Shown here in pieces: positions 30,766-43,300 of a stretch of 64,000 bases of DNA (position 1 is the stretch's first letter; every line of letters begins with the position of its first letter). Below the pieces are notes generated by a model. That model made no database searches and had not been told where the DNA came from. It saw nothing but the letters and a program-made list of their open reading frames with translations. The position numbers and the translations under genes were made by a program. The stretch comes from Elephas maximus indicus (lineage: Eukaryota; Chordata; Mammalia; Proboscidea; Elephantidae): the NCBI RefSeq assembly GCF_024166365.1, contig NC_064831.1, positions 29,936,768-30,000,767 of the forward strand, read 5' to 3'.

Positions 30766-31375
30766 TGATCTGGAGAGTGGAGAATCTCTAAGTCTTATAG
30801 GGCTTGGACGTAGTAAGGAAAGCTAGGATAAGGTCTAATTCCCCTTTTCCCCAGTTATGTGATAGAAAAACTGGCACAACAAGTTTCTCCACTGGTTAAT
30901 CAATAAGTGTACCTAAGAAAAACAAAGAAGGAAATACTCCATGGTGCATGTTGTATGATTAAGTTAAAGGTTGGGGTCCTAGTAATGTCTTATAACCACC
31001 TTGTAACTATGACTCAAGGTCACATGATCATGAGTCGACCCCAGCCACCATGTAGCCAGGTATGTAAAATGCCAGAACAAATTCTATAACATTTTTAAAC
31101 CTGTAATTATGTATATATCCTTGCCATGGTCCTTTCCCTGCTTCTGTAGACCCCCTACGACAGTGATGAATTGACCTGCTACCAATCATGACCTTGTGAT
31201 GATTTGCTTCGTTCTCTATAGTATATATAATGGACACCATGACTGTTAGTCAGTGGATTCCTTCAGGTTCTGTACTGGGTATATGCTGGTCTCATTTCAA
31301 TGATCATCTTTGTCTTGGCTTAATAAAAATCTCTTTTGATTAAATTTGAGCCTGGGATTTTTTTCCCCTTCGATA
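30766..31375 (+). mobile_element. 3' LTR of the class I ERV
   Basis: Same sequence as 24,572-25,185 (tgatctggagagtggaga; gatagaaaaactggca; cactggttaat). TATA-like tatatataatgg is near 31,223 and AATAAA at 31,322-31,327. Confidence 0.85.
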
Positions 31376-31379
31376 CTAT

Positions 31380-32794
31380 GTAACGGTGTCTGCTGAGCAT
31401 CTTTTCACAATTTTGCCTTTTCATCACATTGGTAGCCTGAAACTGGCTATGGTGGGAGTATGTATACCATGCAAATAGGCAAATAATATAAATCAGGGCT
31501 TTCCCTCTCCCCCTTCACAGGAATCAGTTGTTAAAACATTTACCAGCACACTACCGGTTTAGGAGGGTGCCATAACATCTGACTAGCTCATATACAGACC
31601 CCACCTCACTCATTCTCATGTAGTCCCCCAAAATAAAGACCCAAATTAAAAAAAAAAAAAAGTTGCCTAAATACTTATGAAGTATTTTCTTTTGGGGATT
31701 ATCAGAAATGGCTTCCTTTTTGAACACACATGCCCTCTCGCTAAACAAGGAAGTATTTTCTCTAATAAATAGTAAACTGTGTCTGAGACATTTTAGAATT
31801 CCCACAGTGTTTCAGGGAAAGGCTCATGATGGGTTTCTGTCCTTTTGTCTCTTACATCAAATACTTTCTCCTGTGAGAAGAGATGCTGCCCCAAGGCAAC
31901 ATAAATTGGTCTTAAGAACAAACAAATGTGGACCAATCTGCTCCTGCCCACCTCCAGGAAGTGATTAAGTAGGCCCAAGGCAACTCCATACAACACAAAG
32001 GGCAGATTCACTAACAAATGGTTTGGATGCCATCTGGGTCATTTCAGACATTTGAAGTGCTTCATTCAAGTTACTAAAAAGAATAAATTGGACAGTATGG
32101 GGAAAAAAATTAAGGCAGTAAAGGATGTTACATACAATTGTTTTTATTTTCCTTTGTTTTGTGGTGCCTATAAATACTCCAAATGGCTATGACCGACCAT
32201 ATATAAAAATTACATTTTATATATATAATTTTTAACCTCTTTCTTTAGATAGTTGAAAAAGTAATCCCTGAGTACTGTATAGTTGGTGATCTGTGCTATA
32301 CTAACACCATTATAACATTCAATAGTGCATAAATCAGAACTAAAGGTCATATACTTTTTTCCAGTAGAAAGGCATCAAAAACTCAAAAGAATTAGTCTTC
32401 ATATCTGAGGAATTATTACATTTATCTAAATTTGAGGAACACCAACTTTCTGTATATTTCCTCTGGGAAATTAGCAAATATGATGCAGTACATTCAGTAT
32501 TAATTACATACATTTTCCACCAGATACTGGGAAATAGCAAAATAGCCATTAGGGTTTTAAAGGCTATTTCCAAGTACTTATATATATGTGTATGATAGAG
32601 CCTTTGCCTGTAAACTTAGTTGTTCTTAATGTTTGAATGAAACTAAAAAATGTTATCATGCCATGTTCTGATCTCTGAAATATCATTCATAAACTGACTT
32701 AGGTGGATGGCTTTACTTGCATTGTCCTACTCTGCTGAGCACCTGTGTGTGCATATATGACTCTCGGTCTGCTTTTGATGTATCAAAAAGGATG
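31380..32794. other. MND1 3' flank, unassigned
   Basis: Open frames occur on both strands (for example 31,708-31,968 and 31,793-32,017) without splice context or recognisable protein, so I call no gene. I see no repeat I can name. Confidence 0.5.
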
Positions 32795-33046
32795 ATGAGC
32801 ACTTCCAGTTTATAGTTTATTTAAATTAATAAAATGATACAAATAGTTACCGGGAAATGACATTTCAATACATTTAGTTGGATAATATAAAAATCTACAT
32901 ATTCGCAAGCACAGAGATCCTGCACTACCATTCAACATTTTAGTCTATATAGTCAAAGTCTTCTGGAATTCCAAAGTTTTTATCAATTTTATTTTCTTCG
33001 AATCCAAATTTTCTTTTGGCCCAAGACTTTATTGAAAATACGTTAT
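32795..33046 (-). CDS. MND1: MND1 terminal exon (CDS 32,940-33,046 plus 3'UTR)
   Basis: MND1 pairs with HOP2 (PSMC3IP) in the nucleus of meiotic cells and stimulates DMC1/RAD51 strand exchange. Minus strand: acceptor …tttctcaattttatttatag, then 107 coding bases ending in TAA at 32,940-32,942. The codons read [17 protein letters not shown] and, after [17 protein letters not shown], which I recognise as the MND1 C-terminus, apparently with only a few conservative changes from the human protein as I recall it. The first two bases complete the Asp codon begun by the exon at 45,916-45,960, so phases agree. The 3'UTR is short, about 145 nt. The exon is intact with no damage. Identification is from remembered protein sequence and is strong, because two separate exons match in order. 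Confidence 0.93.
32816..32821 (-). terminator. MND1: MND1 poly(A) signal
   Basis: AATAAA on the minus strand, 119 bases beyond the stop codon. Cleavage is expected near 32,790-32,800. No better hexamer lies closer. Confidence 0.7.
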
Positions 33047-35619
33047 CTATAAATAAAATTGAGAAATATTTTTGAGAATTGAAAATAACATAAAACATTT
33101 CAAGTATAATTATCTTGATCTTTTACTTTCCTCTATCACCTACCTCAAGTGTCAAAAGGAGTGACCTACATTTTTAAGATTATAAAAAAGTGAAAATATT
33201 TAGCAAGTATTTTGAACAAGTAAACAGATCTCATATATGAAAATTCAGTTAAGTTAATTTTCACTAAAGAATACTTGATTTAAGAACGATCCAGACGCAG
33301 GAAAAGGCCAATGGTGCCTCTGCCCCATTCCACAGCAGAGGTCAGGATTCTGTTACCTCAAGAATTAAGAGTTGCTCCTGCTCCCAAAGGGAGCAGAGTC
33401 TCTCCAGGCCCTCTGTGCCCCCTCCCCCACATACACACAGGGAGAGTAACAGCTTCCAGACAATCAGGCCCTTGTGAGGGAGCGGGATTGAGGAGGAGGG
33501 AAGGGGTCTTCCTCTCTTAAGACTATGACAGGAATAGATGTGTCCTCAGGCTCCCTAGGGGGGATTTAAAATGCATTCTACCACTGAAAAAGCGTTGTAT
33601 CTACTTAAAGAAATTTATCTCAAGGAAATAAGGCAAATTGTGCTTAAAGATTTTCATCCTAGTGTATAATAAAAAAAAAAAGTAAGAACAATCTAAACGT
33701 CTACTAACTGGGGAAGGCACCTACGTACAGGCAGTGAAGGGGTCTGAACAACACCAACACGCTTGCAGGGCTGCACGTGGGTACAGGGATAAAGCTGCTT
33801 CGATTTTTTTTTTTTCTTTCCTTCTTGATTTTACACATTTTCTTTAATGCACATAAACCACCTTTATAACGAAAATGTATTATAAAATAATGACATAAGG
33901 TTTTACAGTTTGCCAGAGTATTTTATAAAACGCTAAGCACTATATTAGTAGTGATAATGAAGTAAGGAGCTAAAATAGGCTCTTCTGGAGATTGATCACT
34001 CTTTTTTATATTGTTTCTACAGAAGTTTAATTCAAAGTATCACATAATGATAAATAAATTCTGGAATGAAGTTCAGTCATCTACTGCATCAAACAGTGTT
34101 AGCAAAATATCTTCATTTCCTTCAATTAAAGTGTTATGGAGTATCAACAGATATTAAAATGAATCTTACTTTTTGCAACAATCTAAAATGAATCTTTACT
34201 TTTTACAATAACCTAAGAGAAAATACTACAATATTAGCATGAGGTATTCCAGAACGATCTGTTTAGTTTTACCAATGTCTACACAGCCAGTACATTCTTG
34301 TGAATCACAGCCAAGTATTTACAAATGGTCCACTGGTACATAAAACAGGTAGGTATTAAGTGTACTGCAGACTGTAAAGAGCCTATGCCTTCAAGCTGAC
34401 ACAAGAGTAAAGAAAAAAAAAAAAATCATTAACTTTTACTAAATAATTCCAAAGTAATATGCGTCCTAGAAAAGATCAAGTATTATGTGTACAGCTTTCA
34501 GAAAAGGCTCCATGAATACAGAATGATGTCTTGGAAATGAGAGAAGAGATGCAATGAGTAAGAAGCAGTATACTACTTTGAAGAGTCTTCAAACCTAGAT
34601 CAGGAGAGAAGAAAATGGAACACTGTTTAACAGCCTCTGCTGGAAGTTTCCTGGTTCACACGAGGGCAAGAAAGAATTTTATTATAAACTTTCAAAGAGT
34701 AAAAACGAAAGAACAAATAAAAGCCTCTTCACAATAACACCTAATGGACCAATTCAAAGATGACTCTGGACCTTGGATGTCTGCCTTCAAGACAATGTTA
34801 CACATAGTTTTATAGTTCATTCCTTGTCAAATAATTTTCTTATGTAGAAATTTTTATAAATGGATAAAGTAATTTCTTTCCCAACAACCTTAACTCTGGC
34901 AGAATTCCTGTTCATTTATACAGTGACATACCCAAGATACATAAAGGAATAAGACTGGGCAATATTATTCATGATGAGTCCATGTTAGGACCTTACATCT
35001 ATCACTCCTTACTCACTAAGCTTCCTTTCACGCAAATTTATAAAAACTCCACCATCTATCTTAATTATTAAACAAAGTTTTATATAATTTGTTAAATCAT
35101 ATTCAAAGTATATTTAGTGCCATAAAACATTTAGACATTGTACTTCTAGTTATATTTAAACCCTGAGGTAATCTCCCATTCTATAAATGAGATACTGGAT
35201 TATTGAACAGTAAATATTCTCAATTCCACATATATTTTAGGGGCTTTAAATAAAAAGAAACCAAATCTTAATAACTATAGGAGAAGTTTTAGTATTACTG
35301 CTGGGCTTTATTGTTTGTTTGTTTTAAAGACAAGAAGGTTTTATGAGGTGTGATTTGCTCTATCTTATCTCCATGATGTTTTCGTAACACATGTTTATGC
35401 TGGAAGAAATAAGCTGTAACCTCAATGAAAATATGGTTCTTAACAGTTGTTTCTACTTTTCTAAAAATATCTTTACCACATAATTTTAAAATTTCCAGGT
35501 TCGTTCAATACCTAATAAAAAAGAAAAAAAAAAGCTGTTGGAAATTTATGATCAATTGGAAAACATGAAAGGATTTTATTAAGAGGAGAAAGGGAAAAGG
35601 AATGTTTTTAATTTATGTG

Positions 35620-35790
35620 TCTAATGCTGTGCTGGAGGGCTTACACACTGCCCTCCCCAAAATGCTGGGAGGTAGATATTATTATTGACATTGAACAGAT
35701 GAGGAAAAAGGTTCAGAGAAGTTCAACAGGGCACACGGCAAATAAGGAGCACAACTTAAACTCTTCTCGAAGCCAAGTTCCTCCCACTAT
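35620..35790 (-). mobile_element. MIR SINE
   Basis: gggaggtagatattattatt … cagatgaggaaaaaggttca … gggcacacggcaaataagg is the complement of the MIR core. Ancient and diverged. Confidence 0.7.
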
Positions 35791-36462
35791 ACACACATGC
35801 TGCCTGTTCCTTCTGTTTGCTCGGCCGCTCTGTTGAGAAAGACAGGGGAAACTGTCTTGTGATGCTTGTCTTAGTTTTGGCCTCAAAATCCAGTTGCTTT
35901 TTTCCCGCTAAAAATTTTATATTTCTCAAACTCACACAATGCCACTGTATTTATTCTTTATACTTTACCGGGCACATATTTCATTATTCCCTTTTCTTTA
36001 ATGTGTTTGCTGTTTTTTCCCTCTTCTGCTCTTATCACTAAGCATCATATATTTATGAAATAACTTTGTAATAAGTAAGACTGCAATTTTATAGAAACCA
36101 AAGGCCAATGATATTGATTTTACCAGTATACCTAATTCTAAAAAAGCCAAGGAAACCTGGCTCAAATCTCCATCACTCCAGTGCCTAATCATCTCTGACT
36201 GCCTGCAGCTGCTTTGAGCTTTCTGTGTCTCTGGTCAATGCGATCTTATCCATACTCTCCCAAGGACACAGAACAAGGATGAGAAATACATTGTAGATTC
36301 TCACTAGGGTGGGAAAACTCAATTATTATTTTATAATTAACACTGGGAAAATGTCAGTGTGATTTTCTGACAGGTTTTAATGTTACTCATCAGACTTGTA
36401 CATAATCCAAAGCAATCACTGTTCATTAACTTTCTCCTAAACTTTAAAATACCTCATAGATA

Positions 36463-36622
36463 AAACCAAACCCAGTGCCGTCGAGTCGATTCCGACTCAT
36501 AGCAACCCTACAGGACAGAGCAGAACTACCCATAGAGTTTCCAAAGAGCGCCCGGTGCATTCGAACTGCCTACCCTTTGGTTAGCAGCCGTAGCACTTAA
36601 CCACTATGCCACCGGGGTTTCC
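36463..36622 (-). mobile_element. AfroSINE-type SINE with 11-bp target duplication
   Basis: Reverse copy (aaaccaaacccagtgccgtc … gccaccggggtttc) flanked by perfect cctcatagata (36,452-36,462; 36,623-36,633). Confidence 0.95.
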
Positions 36623-36739
36623 CCTCATAGATAATGCTTTACTAATTCCCACTTCTTAGAATATCTCTGGTGTAGACCAGTGGGAGTATCCATTTTACAA
36701 ATGGATTAAGATGGCAATTACAGGAAGTCAGGCTTACAG

Positions 36740-37005
36740 AGAAGAGAGTATCATGTAGTGGTTTAGAGCTTGGACTCTGGAAGAGAAAAGTGCATCGTAA
36801 TTCCTCTTTCACTGTCTAGCAGTTGTGTGAGCCTGGGCAAGTTATTTTCCCTCTTAGGGACTCGGTTTCATCTTTAAAATCAAGGGTAATAATCATATCT
36901 ACCTCTCAAGATTGTTGTGGAGATAAAATGAGAATACACTGTAGACACCCATTAGAATGCCTGGCATATACACAGTCATCCCTGAAAGATGTTAGTTGTT
37001 ATTTC
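36740..37005 (+). mobile_element. MIR SINE, nearly full length
   Basis: tagtggtttagagcttggac, gtgagcctgggcaagttat, tttcatctttaaaatcaagg, agattgttgtggagataaaa and gaatgcctggcatat follow the MIR consensus from head to tail. Confidence 0.9.
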
Positions 37006-37062
37006 TATTAGTGAGAAGATAAATCTTCAGGATTCCATGAAACTCTTAAAGATGTATCTTGC

Positions 37063-38771
37063 AAAGGTGGAGCCAACATGGTGCCCTAGAGAGATGCACC
37101 ATGCTGTCCCTCTGAAGCAAAGACCTGAAAAACCAAGTAAAACAATACAAACATCAGCCCTGAATCCTAAGCATCAAATGAAGGGACAAAGAACTAGATC
37201 AAACACCAAAAGAAAAAAAAAGACAGAAAACAAAGAACAAGGAGAGATAAGGAATGGAGATCTCCTGCCAATTAACACAGCACAGCGTCGTCATCTTGGA
37301 ACACAGCCAGCAAGGACATCTGACAGAGAGTATGGGAAGGCAACTTCACAGGCCTCCCAACAGGAGACAGAGTACCTGGTAACCAGATAAACACGCTTTC
37401 CCACCCCTCACCCTTCTGATGAGTTGAAGCAAGAACCGCCCCCCAACCCAGGAGCTTCCAGCCCTGGGGTCCACAATATGAGCCTACCCCCTCAACCCAG
37501 ACAGCCCTACCCCCACCCACAGCATGTTTTCTTCCCCCCTCTTTCTTCCTTTTCTTTCTCCCTCCCATCTAGCTCCATACACCACCCCCCCCCAACACTG
37601 GCCCCCGCCACATCTGTGCAGCTAGAAAGACACTGGTCCGCTGCTGCCCCTCTCCCACCTGCTGGCTTCTGCAGCACCACCATATTTTTGGTTTGCGTTT
37701 CTTTTTTTCCTTTTCTCCCTCCCACCTAGCCTCGTACACCATCTCCCCACCTTCCCACTGAACCCCTGCCATGCTGCTGTGGCTAGAGAGTTGCTGGCCC
37801 AGCACTGCTGGATTCACCCAGGTCCCCACCTACCAGTTCCTGCTATACCATTTTTTTCTTTTTTCTTTTCTTTTTCCCTCCCACTGAGCCCCATAAGCCA
37901 CCTCCCCACTGTTCCACCTCACACCAGGGTCCGCCCCACCCCCATTGTGCTGCCAAGTTTTTCCTTTTTTTCCATTATTAATTTTCTCTGTCCTGCCTAG
38001 CCCTGTATGCTACCTCCCTCCCCCCGTCGCTGTGCCACTGTATTCAGAGTGCCATAGGTGCATGAGCCACTGTAGCTCCATGTCCACCCTGCCCCCAACC
38101 ACCAGCACCCACTGTGCAGCCATTTATTTTTTCTTTATCCCTCCCACCAAGCCCCATATGCTACCTCCCCACCTTCCTGCCAGCCCCCAGGTCCACCACA
38201 CCCCCACCCACTGGCTACCACCGCAAGGCCCACTTGTGTCTTTCTCCCTCCCACCTAGCTCCATACGCTACCTCCCCCACTTTCCTGCTGGCACTCGTCA
38301 TACTGTCGCAGCTAGAGCGTTCCTGGCACACAGGCCCATCGCTACACTGGGCCCGTACTGCCCCACCCCTCCCACCATAAGACCAGCTCCTGAACAGTGA
38401 GAAGTAGCCCATACCACTCCTCCAGCGAAATCCCTACCCATCTGGCAGGGGGCTGTGAACACTCCCACACTGCTGGAACAGCATCAGGAGGCAGATAGCA
38501 ACTACCCAGTCTGCCCTCAGGCACTTTGCCAAACCAGTGTACAGCAAAGTGGCCTTACACCACCTGCTGCCCTGCCCACCTGGACAAGGTGGTGAGAGCT
38601 ATCATGCCCACAGATGAGCAAGCAGCAAATCACGCCAGGCCCGCACTGACACATCAAAACACAACAAAAAAGCAGGACAAAACAAATGAACACACAATCG
38701 GTAAATAAAGAAAATAATACCTTAATGTCTTGAAGACATCAGAAAATACCAAAACAAAAAAGGAGGACAAG
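37063..38771 (+). promoter_or_regulatory. L1-C 5' UTR with monomer-like repeats
   Basis: Starts aaggtggagccaacatggtg. Between about 37,545 and 38,300 a pyrimidine-rich core (tttctccctcccacctagct with catacaccacctcccc) recurs about six times, near 37,552, 37,710, 37,868, 37,980, 38,133 and 38,245, separated by C-rich spacers of 110-160 bp. Long open frames here (for example 37,945-38,400) come from low-complexity C-rich DNA. L1 5'UTR monomers carry promoter activity in some mammals; that is only an analogy here. Confidence 0.7.
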
Positions 38772-39760
38772 ATGGCTCTACCAAGTGACCAAGAATCACG
38801 TAGCTTTTTGGTAGAACAAAACACAGTGAAACTACCTGATATGGAATTCAAAAGACTACATTTAGGGCTCTCCAAGAGATTAGGAAAGAGATCAAGGAAA
38901 ACAGAAAAAAACAAGGAAAAAAAGACAAAGTCATGGAAAGTACTGACAAAGCCATCGAAAATATAGCCAAAATCAAGGAAAACACAGACAAAGCAACCGA
39001 AGAATTCAGGAAAATACAAGAATAAAACATCAAAATAAATAATTACAAATCATACAAAAACGGCAACCATAAATTCAAAAGACAAACAAAATTCCAGAAA
39101 TGGACAAATAAAAAAAAAGGGGGGGATTTAGGAGCAAATTTGAAACAGTGGAAGACAGAATCAGCAAGACTGAAGACATATCCATGGATACCACTTTGGG
39201 GAAAAATCAGAGAAAAGAATGAAGAAAACCTAAGACCATGTGGGGCACAACCAAAAGCTATAATGTACGTGTGATCGAAGTTCCAGAATGGGGAGAAAAT
39301 GGAAAATAAAGAGAAGACTGTTGAAGATTTACTGGAAGAAAACTTCCCAAATATCAAAAATGAAAAGCTGACCATTCAAGAAGCTCGATGAACCTCACAG
39401 AGAATACACCCCAAAAGAAAGTCACCAAGACATATAATCACACTTGCCAAAATCAAAGATTGAGAATTCCGAAAGCATCTCACAAAAAGTGAAGGCATAT
39501 ACAAAGTGGAAACAACAAGAATAGGCTCTAATTACTCGGCAGAAACTATGCAGGCAAGAAGGCAAGGCGATGACATATAAAAAACCTTGAAAGAAAAAAA
39601 CTGCCAGTGAAGAATGACATATCCTGCAAAACTCTCACTCAAATATGATGGCGAAATTAGGACATTTCCAGATAAACAGAAATTACAGGAATTCATAAAA
39701 ATCAAACCAAACTTACAAGAAATATTAAAGGCAGTCCTTCAGTTAGAGAAGAACATCTGA
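38772..39760 (+). pseudogene. L1-C ORF1 remnant
   Basis: The ATG at 38,772 opens MALPSDQESRSFLVEQNTV and KLPDMEFKRLHLGL, matching the N-terminus of L1-D ORF1p in layout. A shift follows within 65 codons and repeated frame changes continue to the stop at 39,758-39,760. The RNA-binding part survives only as scattered matches. Confidence 0.8.
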
Positions 39761-39899
39761 CAACAGCCAGAGTCTAGGATACAGGACAGCATCAGCCTAA
39801 TACCAACCTAGGTAAAGAACTTTCAATAATAAAACAAAGCTAAAAGACTTAAAACAGGGAAACAGAGACATCAATCCATAAAGGATGACGACACCAAAA

Positions 39900-40066
39900 C
39901 ACTGTTGTTCCTGTTGTGTGCTGTTCAGTGGATTCTGACTTACAGCAACCCTATCAGATAGAGTAGAACTGTCCCATAGGGTTTCCAAGGAGTGGCAGGT
40001 GGGTTCGAACTGCCAAACTTTTGTTGGCAGCCTGAACTCTTACCCACTTTGCCACCGGGGCTCCAA
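39900..40066 (-). mobile_element. AfroSINE-type SINE in L1-C
   Basis: Reverse copy between ORF1 and ORF2 of L1-C (gttgttcctgttgtgtgctg … agtagaactgtcccataggg … tgccaccggggctcc). Confidence 0.85.
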
Positions 40067-40365
40067 GGATTGTTCATTTAAGGAGAAATAAACAGGGTAG
40101 GTGGAGAACTTTTAAATGGATAGGAGTCAAGGCAATATCAAGTAATAAAAGAATGGTTTAAATTTAGGAAGATAAGGGTAAATTTCAAGATAAGCACAAA
40201 GAAAGTCAACAAACCTACTCATCAGCATAAAAATGAAGAAAAACATACTCAGTAAACACAAAACCTATAATAACAAAAGAAAATCCACAAACAAAAGGAA
40301 CTCAGCATAGGAAAGAAAGAGGAACAATGAAAATGTTAATGCCACAAAATAAAAAGCACTACAAT

Positions 40366-43300
40366 ATGACAGCAAAAACTCATACCTATCGATAATAACG
40401 CTGAATGTAAATGGCTTAAATGCACCTGTAAAGAGACAGAGAGTGGCAAATGGATAAAAAAGCACAACCCATCAATATGTTGTTTAAGAGACACATCTTA
40501 GACACAAGGACATAAATATATTAAAAAATCAAAGGATTAAAAAAAATCAAGCAAACAGTAACCACAAAAGGGCAGAAGGAGCAATACGAATCTCAGATGG
40601 AATAGACTTTAAAACAAAATCCACCATAAAAAACAAGAAAGGACATTATAAAACGATTAAAAGGACAATCCTCCATGAGTACATAACCTTAATATCTACA
40701 TACCCAACCACAGGGCTCCAAAATACATAAAATAAGCTCTAATAGCACTGAAAAAAGAAACCGACAATTTCACAATAATAGTAAGAGACTTCAACACACC
40801 ATTCACAGCAAAGGACAGAACATCTAGAAAGAAACTCAAAGATGCAGAAGATCTAAAGGCCACAATCAATGAACCTGACCTCGTGGAACACTCCACCCAA
40901 AAGCAGCAAAGCATACATTCTTTTCCAATGCACATGAAATATTCTCCAGAACAGACCACATTTTGGCCACAAAGTAACCCTCAATTAAATCTAAAACATT
41001 GAAATAATACAAAGAGCTCTCTTTGATCACAATACCACAAAAGTAGAAATTAATAATGGGAAGCACAAGGAAAAAAAATCAAATACATGGAAACTGAATA
41101 ACACCTTGCTTAAACATAATAGAAAAATTAAAGAGGGAATCAAAAGATTCTCAAAATCAAATGAGCATGAAAACACATCATACCAAAACTTTGTGTCACA
41201 GCAAAGGCAGTGCTCAGAGGTCAATTTATAGCAATAAACCTCCATACCAAAAGAAGAACGGACCAAAATCAAAATGGGAACCCTAAAACCCAAACAAAAC
41301 GAAAGAGAACAGCAAAGAACCCCACAGCCCCAGAAGAAAGGAAATAAAGATTAGAGAAGAAATAAATGAAACAGAAAACACAACAACTGAAGGAATCAAC
41401 AAGACCAAAAATAGATTCTTTGTAAAGGTCAACAAAATTGACAAACCACTGGCCACACTGACAAAAGAAAAACAGGTGAGGAAGCAAATAACCCAAATAA
41501 GATATGAGATGAGGGACATTACAACAGACCCAACTGAAATAAGAAGTATCATAACAGAATACTATTAAAAATCATACACCAACAAATTTGAGAACCTAGA
41601 AGAAATGGACAAATTTCTAGAAACATACTATCTACCGAAAGTAATACAAAATGAGATAGAAAATCTGAACAGATCCACAAGAGAAGAGATTGAAGAGGCA
41701 ATAAAAAAAACTTGCAACAAAACCTCACCCAGACGTCTTCACTAGAGAACTTGCCAAACAATCAGAGAAGAGCTCATACCATTACTACTCATACTATTTC
41801 AGAGCATAAAAAAGGGATACTTCCAAATTCATTCCGTGTAACCGGCATAACCCTGACACCAAAACCAAAGACACCACAAAAAAAAAAATTACAGACCCAT
41901 ATTCCTATGAATATAGATGTAAAAATTATCAACAAAATTCTATCCAATAGAATTCAGCATCATATAAAAAAAATAATATACCACAACCAAGTGGTATTCA
42001 TACAGGTATGTGTGGATGGTTCAACATTAGAAAATCAATCAATGTAATCCACCACATATATAGAACTAATGAAAAGAATAGCATGATCATCTCAATCGAC
42101 ACAGAAAAGGCATTTGATAAAGTTCAACAACCATTCCTGATACAAACTCTCAATAAAATAGAAATAGAAGGAAAATTCCTCAACATAACAAAGGGCATCT
42201 ATACAAAAACAACAGCCAACGAGGCTGAAAGCATCCCCCCTGAGAATGGGAACAAGATAAAGATGTCCTTTATCACCACTCCTAGTTAACATTGTGCTGG
42301 AAGTCTTAGCTTGAGCAACAAGGCAAGAAAAAGAAACTGCTATGGATTGAATTGTGCCCTGCAAAATATGTGTCAACATGGCTAGGCCATGATTCCCAGT
42401 AATCTGTGGTTGTCTACCATTTTGTGAACTGATGTGATTATCCTATGTGTTGTAAAGCCTAACCTCTATGATGTTAATGAGGCAAGACTAGAGCCAATTA
42501 CGTTAATGAGGCAGGACTCAATCTACAGGATTAGGTTCTATCTTGAGTCAATCTCTTTTGAGATATAAAAGAGATAATCAAGCAGAGAAGAGAGGGCCCT
42601 CCTACCACTAAGAATGAAGAACCAGGAGGGGTGCACATCATTTGGAACCAGGGTCCCTGCACTGAGAAGCTATTAGACCAGGGGAAGACTGATGACAAGA
42701 ACCTTCCTCCAGGGCTGACAGAAAGAGAAAGCCTTCTCCTGGAGCTGGCACCCTGGATTCGGACTTCTAGCCTTCTAGACTGTGAGAATAAACTTCTCTT
42801 TGTTAAAGCCATCCACTGGCCGTATTTCTGTTATAGCAGCACCAGATATCTAAGACAGAAATGCAAGACATCCAAATTTGAAAGGAAAAATTAAAAACTA
42901 TCCCTATTTGCAGGTGATACCATCTTATACACAAAGAACCCAAAAGTTTACAGAAGAAAAATACTGGAACTAATAGAACGATTCAGCATAGTAACAGGAT
43001 ACAAGATCAACATACAAAAATCAGCTGGACTCCTACACACCAACAAAGAGAACTCCGAAAAGGAGATCAGGAAAACAGTACCATCATAACAGGCCCTAAA
43101 AAAAAATAAAATACTTAGGCATAAATCTAACAAGGGACGTAAAAGACCTATATGAAGAAAACTACAAACACTATGGCAAGAAACCAAAAGAGACCTACAT
43201 AAATGAAAAAGCATACCATGCTTATGGATAAGAAGACTCAACATAGGGAAAATATCAGTTCTACCCAAAGTGATCTACAGATGTAATGCAATTCCAATAC

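Larger units (their letters stand above)
24572..31375 (+). mobile_element. Class I (gamma-like) ERV provirus, two LTRs
   Basis: Two directly repeated LTRs (614 and about 610 bp) enclose an internal region with splice donor, integrase end, env TM and polypurine tract in retroviral order. Possible 5-bp duplication actat at 24,567-24,571 and 31,375-31,379. The LTRs differ at very roughly one base in eight by eye, so the insertion is old. Two SINEs (29,730; 30,561) came later. Gag and most of pol are not recognisable. Confidence 0.85.
33047..37048. other. MND1 last intron, left part
   Basis: Intronic sequence, mostly AT-rich and unassigned. Exceptions are a GC-richer patch at 33,290-33,560 with no gene evidence, a possible old LINE tail near 33,570-33,870, two MIRs and one SINE listed separately. 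I see no alternative MND1 exon. Confidence 0.6.

Noticed and set aside
31708..32017. Overlapping open frames on both strands near the MND1 3' end
   Set aside because: They lie past the poly(A) signal, have no splice or promoter context and do not resemble any protein I know.
33311..33520. GC-richer 69-codon frame in the MND1 intron
   Set aside because: No splice sites, no recognisable protein, composition alone explains the open frame.
37424..38400. Long proline-rich open frames
   Set aside because: They lie in the C-rich L1-C 5'UTR and reflect low complexity and tandem units, not a gene.
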